Below are positions 15,109-18,971 of a DNA stretch of 18,971 nucleotides, piece after piece; position 1 is the first letter of the stretch; every line of letters begins with the position of its first letter. Source of the DNA: Candidatus Epulonipiscium sp. (GTDB taxonomy: Bacteria > Bacillota_A > Clostridia > Lachnospirales > Cellulosilyticaceae); contig DUUM01000404.1 in NCBI GenBank assembly GCA_012841565.1, positions 1 to 18,971 on the forward strand, given 5' to 3'. The translations under genes were made by a program, and so were the position numbers. The notes below the pieces were generated by a model. It made no database searches and was not told where the DNA came from. It worked only from the letters and a program-made list of their open reading frames with translations.

Positions 15109-15214
15109 GTAGGAGGGTGCCCTATTTGGCACAGCCAAGAGCCTTGTTAATAAAGCTATTTAAAAAATTTTTAGGCATAGAGAAAACAAAATAGATTAAG
15201 ACAGGAGCTAGGAT

Positions 15215-15322
15215 ATGTTTAGATTATTAGGATATGTACTTTTACTTCCTATACTTGTATTACGGGAGTTGTTAAAAACATTTCAAAATAATAATATAAT
15301 GGAGGTGGATAAAAGAGTGTGA
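15215..15322 (+). CDS. Possible 35-residue hydrophobic peptide
   Basis: ATG at 15215 follows AGGAG (15203-15207) with a seven-base spacer, a good ribosome site. The product begins MFRLLGYVLLLPILVLRELLK, a short hydrophobic helix followed by a charged stretch, and ends VDKRV. It could be a small membrane or amphipathic peptide. There is no clear promoter and no family that I recognise, so a chance ORF remains possible. Confidence 0.35.
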   Translation: MFRLLGYVLLLPILVLRELLKTFQNNNIMEVDKRV

Positions 15323-15379
15323 TTTTTTGATTTGGTCAGTAAAAGTCAGTCGATAAAAAAATTAAACACTGAAATTTAC

Positions 15380-15391
15380 TATCTATAGATA
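15380..15391. promoter_or_regulatory. Palindrome upstream of the tetR promoter, candidate operator
   Basis: TATCTATAGATA is a perfect 12-bp palindrome, 36 bases upstream of the tetR -35 box. TetR proteins bind palindromes near their own genes, so it is a candidate site; short AT-rich palindromes also occur by chance. Confidence 0.3.
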
Positions 15392-15427
15392 AACTTACCC
15401 TTCAATAATGTATAAGAATTAGGTTGC

Positions 15428-15456
15428 TTGACTTTTATTTAGATTTGTTATATATT
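15428..15456 (+). promoter_or_regulatory. Sigma-A promoter of the TetR-family gene
   Basis: TTGACT (15428-15433), a 17-base spacer, TATATT (15451-15456). GTCAA at 15466-15470 is the inverse of TTGAC in the -35 box, so an inverted pair brackets the core promoter. Confidence 0.65.
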
Positions 15457-15510
15457 GTTCTTTAGGTCAACTAACGAGTGCTAGGTAGCTAGAATGAAAG
15501 AAGGTATTAA

Positions 15511-16092
15511 ATGGATACAAAAAAAGAGATTATTATGGCTATGAAAGAGGTCTTTTCTGAAAAAGGTTATATGGCTTCAATGGCTGATGTTGCAAAGATA
15601 GTTGGTATAAAAGTACCATCTATTTATAGTCACTACAAAAGCAAAGATGAAATTATTTATTTATGTATGCAAGATGAATTTGAAATGGTTAAAGCATATT
15701 ATAAATCAAATATGGTGATAACTTCTGAAGATTCTATCGAATCTATTTTAGAGCATATGTTCTTTGCGTATATCGAATACTTTAAGGATTTAGATAAACT
15801 TAGATTTTGGAATAACTTTGATTTGATTCCTCAGTTAGAATTGAGACAAAAGGGTATGGATGCGTATAGGGTATATATGTCCAGTTTTTTGGATACAATC
15901 AAGGAGTTGTTTGACAAGGGCATGGCATTAGGTGAATTTGATGGGAAGAGTGCCAACCAGATGTATCTTATGTATGTGGTCACGATTCAAGGCATTTTAA
16001 GAGGAATGCTTAAATTTGAAGGAATTGGGCTTCCTACAGAGGAATATTATAAGAATATATGGAATGTTTTACGCGGAACCTTTAAAACTTGA
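15511..16092 (+). CDS. TetR/AcrR family transcriptional regulator
   Basis: Repressor-type DNA-binding protein of 193 residues. The N-terminal TetR domain covers about 5-52, with the helix-turn-helix in MADVAKIVGIKVPSIYSHYKSKDE (about 24-47) and the typical SIYSHYKSKDEI recognition-helix region. The rest (about 60-193) is a helical ligand-binding domain with no recognisable subfamily, so the inducer is unknown. The length is normal. ATG follows AAGAAGG. It has a promoter of its own, and palindromes nearby suggest autoregulation. The usual partner, an efflux pump or enzyme, is absent; the next gene is a chemoreceptor, 169 bases downstream in the same orientation. Confidence 0.92.
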   Translation: MDTKKEIIMAMKEVFSEKGYMASMADVAKIVGIKVPSIYSHYKSKDEIIYLCMQDEFEMVKAYYKSNMVITSEDSIESILEHMFFAYIEYFKDLDKLRFWNNFDLIPQLELRQKGMDAYRVYMSSFLDTIKELFDKGMALGEFDGKSANQMYLMYVVTIQGILRGMLKFEGIGLPTEEYYKNIWNVLRGTFKT

Positions 16093-16261
16093 GAAATCTC
16101 AAAAATATGTGAATAAGAATTCAGAAAGACTAATCTTACAAAGAAGGAGAGACACTTTAAGCTGGTGCAATATGAATTTGAAATTAGCATGTATGATGAG
16201 GTTCAATTAAATCATAAATATAATTAAAAATATAAAATATCAAATAGAAAAGAGAAAGATT

Positions 16262-18274
16262 ATGAAATCAATAAAAATAAGATTAATAGCAATTTTTACA
16301 TTGGTTATACTTGTAATTACAGGAGCCCTAGGCCTAATTAGTATAAGTGTTGTTAGTAAAAACCTCCTAAAAAATAGTCACGAGGAAATTAGGGTATTAG
16401 CAGAGTCAGAAGCAAAGTATGTTGAGGCAAGAATGCAGGCACAACTTCTTTACATAGAGGGTCTTGCGCAAAACAGTATTATTCACGACGAATCCATATC
16501 ATTAAGTGGAAAGATTAGTTACTTTGAAAAAGAAGCCAAAAGAGCAGGTTATGATCGATTTGCACTTGCAGATTTACAAGGAAATTCTATTCAGTTAGAA
16601 GGTTCAGGAGCAAAACTAAATGTCAGTGAATTTGACTACTTTAAGAAGGCGTTAGATGAACAGACTAATGCTTCCGACCTTATTATCAGTGATCTTACAG
16701 GAGAACCCATTATTATATTTGCAACACCTGTCTACAAAAATGGTGCAATGTCAGGTGTTTTCTATGGCATCCGAGAAGGAAAATTTATAAGTGAGATAGC
16801 CAGTGAAATAGCTTACAAAGAAACAGGTTATGGCTATGTTATAAATGATCAATCTATAACTGTAGGACACCCAGATATAGACCGTGTATTAAATCAGTAT
16901 AATGTCAGGGAAGAAGCCCAGAATAATGCAGATTTAACAGAACTTGCTCAATTAGTAGAAACTCAAATGCTCATCCGGGAAAGTGGCAGTGGTGATTACT
17001 ACTTTGAGGGGTCCAATATAGTAACAGGATTTGCACCAATAGAAGGAAATCCTTGGATTATGATCGTTGGTGTTGAAGAGGCAGATATTTTAGAAGAGGT
17101 CGATGCCATGAGAAATATTCTAATTGCCTTAGTAATGGTGGCAATCATAATTGGTGCGACTGTGACCTTTTTTGTAAGTGGTTCAATTGCCAATCCAATC
17201 ATTGATATGGTAGAAGTATTAGAAAAACAAAGCCGATTAGATTTTAGTTTTGATCCAAATTTAAAAGCAATAAAATATATAAATCGAAAAGATGAAATAG
17301 GTATAATGTTGAACGCAATTAAAAACGTGGAAGAGAATATTTCTAATGTTATTAAGGAAACCACAGAATCATCAGAATTAGTTGCGTCATCGGCAGAGGA
17401 ACTTATGGCCACATCGCACGAATCAGCTTTAGCTTCAGAGCAGGTAGCAACAACCATAGAAGAAATTGCAAAAGGAGCAACTGATCAGGCAAATGACACA
17501 ATCAATATGGCTAATAATGTTGATGAGCTAGGAATACTCTTAGATCAAAATGCTGAGCTCATGCAGGAATTAAATAATGCCACCACAATCATTGATTCAG
17601 AAAAAGAAGAAGGCTTTGAAATATTAAAGACACTTGTTCAGGATACTGAAAAGTCAAATAAAGCATCTTCAAACATATATGAGATTATTTTAACAAATAA
17701 TGAGAGCGCAGAAAAGATTGAAAGTGCTAGTACAATGATTCAAAGTATTGCAGACCAAACTAATTTATTAGCTTTAAATGCAGCCATAGAAGCAGCAAGA
17801 GCAGGAGAAGCTGGAAGAGGATTTTCAGTTGTTGCAGATGAAATTAGAAAATTAGCTGAGGACTCTAATCGATTTACCAGTGAAATAAAAACCGTAATAG
17901 ATGAATTGAAATCCCAATCACAACTAGCAGTTACGACGATGAACGAAGTAAATGAAACAATTGAGGAACAAAGTGCCAGTGTAAAAAAGACAGAAGAAAA
18001 ATTTGGTGGTATCTCAAGAGCAACGGATTTAGTCAGAGATGCAGTGTCTAAAATAAATACATCTACAGAACTTATGACAACAAATAAAGACAAGATAATT
18101 GAGCTTGTCCAAAATCTATCGGCAATATCGGAAGAAAATGCTGCAGGCACAGAGGAAGTATCAGCTTCCATGGAAGAACAACTAGCAGCTATTGAAGAAA
18201 TATCAAATGCGGGAGAGGGTCTTGCGAAGATTTCTGGCGAGTTAAAAAGCAGTATTCAAATGTTTAAATTTTAG
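16262..18274 (+). CDS. Methyl-accepting chemotaxis protein with extracellular Cache-type sensor
   Basis: Transmembrane chemoreceptor of 670 residues that passes ligand signals to CheA/CheW. Layout: TM1 (about 8-30), extracellular dCache-like sensor (about 33-275, including [11 protein letters not shown] at 100-110 and [20 protein letters not shown] at 150-169), TM2 (about 285-307), HAMP (about 308-362, with the conserved NPI at 311-313), and a cytoplasmic methyl-accepting coiled coil to the C-terminus. The kinase-control tip, [20 protein letters not shown] (496-515) then [20 protein letters not shown], is intact. Methylation-region sequences such as [12 protein letters not shown] (376-387) and [15 protein letters not shown] (628-642) flank it. 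There is no C-terminal CheR-tethering pentapeptide. The ligand is not predictable. The ribosome site is weak (GAGAAAG). I see no sigma-D promoter, so co-transcription with tetR is possible. Confidence 0.95.
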   Translation: MKSIKIRLIAIFTLVILVITGALGLISISVVSKNLLKNSHEEIRVLAESEAKYVEARMQAQLLYIEGLAQNSIIHDESISLSGKISYFEKEAKRAGYDRFALADLQGNSIQLEGSGAKLNVSEFDYFKKALDEQTNASDLIISDLTGEPIIIFATPVYKNGAMSGVFYGIREGKFISEIASEIAYKETGYGYVINDQSITVGHPDIDRVLNQYNVREEAQNNADLTELAQLVETQMLIRESGSGDYYFEGSNIVTGFAPIEGNPWIMIVGVEEADILEEVDAMRNILIALVMVAIIIGATVTFFVSGSIANPIIDMVEVLEKQSRLDFSFDPNLKAIKYINRKDEIGIMLNAIKNVEENISNVIKETTESSELVASSAEELMATSHESALASEQVATTIEEIAKGATDQANDTINMANNVDELGILLDQNAELMQELNNATTIIDSEKEEGFEILKTLVQDTEKSNKASSNIYEIILTNNESAEKIESASTMIQSIADQTNLLALNAAIEAARAGEAGRGFSVVADEIRKLAEDSNRFTSEIKTVIDELKSQSQLAVTTMNEVNETIEEQSASVKKTEEKFGGISRATDLVRDAVSKINTSTELMTTNKDKIIELVQNLSAISEENAAGTEEVSASMEEQLAAIEEISNAGEGLAKISGELKSSIQMFKF

Positions 18275-18402
18275 TTAATATTTAAAGCCTAAATTGCAAC
18301 ATTAAGTTAGCCACTTGATTAAAACTTGGTGTATTTATTAAAGTTTCTGTTTTCTATTTATCTTAAAAGACCTAATTTTATCTTGTATTTATATTGATGC
18401 CA
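18275..18402. other. Gap containing the probable boundary of the IS30-family element
   Basis: The 128 bases between the chemoreceptor stop and the transposase stop must contain one end of the insertion sequence if the element is complete. The other end is outside the window, so the terminal repeat cannot be identified; the stretch AAATTGCAACATTAAG near 18292-18307 is a possible place. Confidence 0.35.
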
Positions 18403-18971
18403 CTAGGATAATTTAGCTAATTCTTGTTCGAAGAGAACAGCTGGTTGCTGATAGTTTAGGATCTTCCTTGGTAAGTTATTGAGTATCTGATAAGTGCGTT
18501 TTATTGCATCCCTAGAGTAATCGGAAATCGCTTTCCCTTTAGGAACATAGCGTCTTAGAAGCCCATTGTGACGCTCATTTGAACCCCTTTCATAAGAGGC
18601 ATATGGCCTAGCAAAATAGACATCTGTGACACTTTTTAGGCATGAAGCTAAATTGGAAAATTCACTGCCGTTGTCAGAGGTAATCGTCTTGAAAACTTGT
18701 GGAAATAGCTCCCCAAAGGTGTGCTGTAACTTGTTCATTGCATAGTCAACTGAATCATGATCCTGATCATCAATTATGATGGCGTAATAGTTTCTGGTTT
18801 TGCGTTCAACGAGAGTTAGTAATGCATTATCATCTGACTTCTTACCCTCTACTGTATCAATCTCCCAGTGACCAAATTCCTGTCTGTTTTCAATTTCAAT
18901 CGGACGCATGGCGATACTCTTACCCAAGATACGACGATGCTTTCGGACACGCTTCGTCTTCGTATTTAGCC
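18403..18971 (-). mobile_element. IS30-family transposase, C-terminal part, truncated by window edge
   Basis: The reading frame is open to the last base, giving 188 visible residues of the catalytic domain that cuts and joins IS ends; the N-terminal helix-turn-helix part is outside the window. Upstream of the internal LGKSI the frame reads TKTKRVRKHRRI, a usual IS30 lead-in, so the gene does not start here. The DDE triad is visible: D in HWEIDTVEG, D in TSDNGSEF, and E in YERGSNERHNGLLRRYVPKG, the last 33 residues after the second D as in IS30. The C-terminus, LNNLPRKILNYQQPAVLF, is also typical. No frameshift or internal stop is seen in the visible part, so it may be active. Confidence 0.93.

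Larger units (their letters stand above)
15109..15510. other. Gene-poor stretch before tetR
   Basis: Between the terminator and the TetR start there is no long ORF and no RNA gene that I recognise. It holds a small hairpin (GTGCC 15117-15121 / GGCAC 15128-15132), a possible 35-codon ORF (15215-15322), the palindrome TATCTATAGATA (15380-15391) and the tetR promoter (15428-15456). Confidence 0.6.

Noticed and set aside
16093..16261. Open frame with protein-like sequence ([20 protein letters not shown]) in the tetR-chemoreceptor gap
   Set aside because: No start codon at proper distance from the GGAGAG site, a stop shortly upstream and no family recognised; may be a gene remnant but cannot be supported.
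17740..18171. Long open frame on the minus strand opposite the chemoreceptor
   Set aside because: It lies wholly inside the signalling domain, is Ser/Val-rich as expected of an antisense frame of a coiled coil, and has no ribosome site.

Overview
The window looks like chromosomal DNA from a low-GC, endospore-forming, probably motile member of the Clostridia. The evidence is an AT-rich composition, strong Shine-Dalgarno sites, consensus sigma-A promoters, a YunB-type sporulation protein, Spo0A-box-like sites, a VanW-type cell-wall protein, a PilZ/YcgR-type c-di-GMP effector and a methyl-accepting chemotaxis protein. Genus cannot be decided from the sequence alone. Most of the window is ordinary housekeeping; I found no defence system, CRISPR array, tRNA, rRNA, prophage or biosynthetic cluster.

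Layout. 1-3873: an inverted repeat at the left edge, then a UvrD/PcrA-like helicase, a 38-residue single-span membrane microprotein and a VanW-domain envelope protein, closed by a 15-bp tandem repeat and a 25-bp perfect bidirectional terminator. 3881-6541 (minus): a class A penicillin-binding protein with a duplicated Cys module and a Pro/Lys/Glu-rich tail. 6699-9225: yunB, hflX and a small protein gene resembling DUF6514; the gap before the last holds Spo0A-box-like sites and a 13-bp inverted repeat. 9251-11761: a YigZ/IMPACT protein, cysteine synthase and a YebC/PmpR protein, the last two with good promoters of their own. 11771-11850: a hairpin and a GTGTCAGGCACC-type repeat between convergent genes. 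11855-12511 (minus): PilZ protein, divergent from a lone fruK-like kinase (12658-13596), which is followed by an RlmD/RlmCD-type 23S rRNA uracil methyltransferase (13660-15051). 15052-15510: a 459-bp gap with a terminator, a possible 35-residue peptide, a palindrome and a promoter. 15511-18274: a TetR/AcrR regulator and a Cache-domain chemoreceptor. 18403-18971 (minus): the C-terminal part of an IS30-family transposase, cut by the window edge.

Functional groups. VanW protein, PBP1A and YunB point to envelope and spore-coat biology. HflX, the rRNA methyltransferase and YebC act on ribosomes or gene expression. The PilZ protein and the chemoreceptor are motility-linked. These are mostly separate transcription units; the only clear tight cluster is helicase - microprotein - vanW. 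The most useful second looks are the two unannotated small ORFs, the Spo0A-like control region at 8659-8865, the repeats at 3763-3822 and 11761-11850, and the tetR promoter palindromes.
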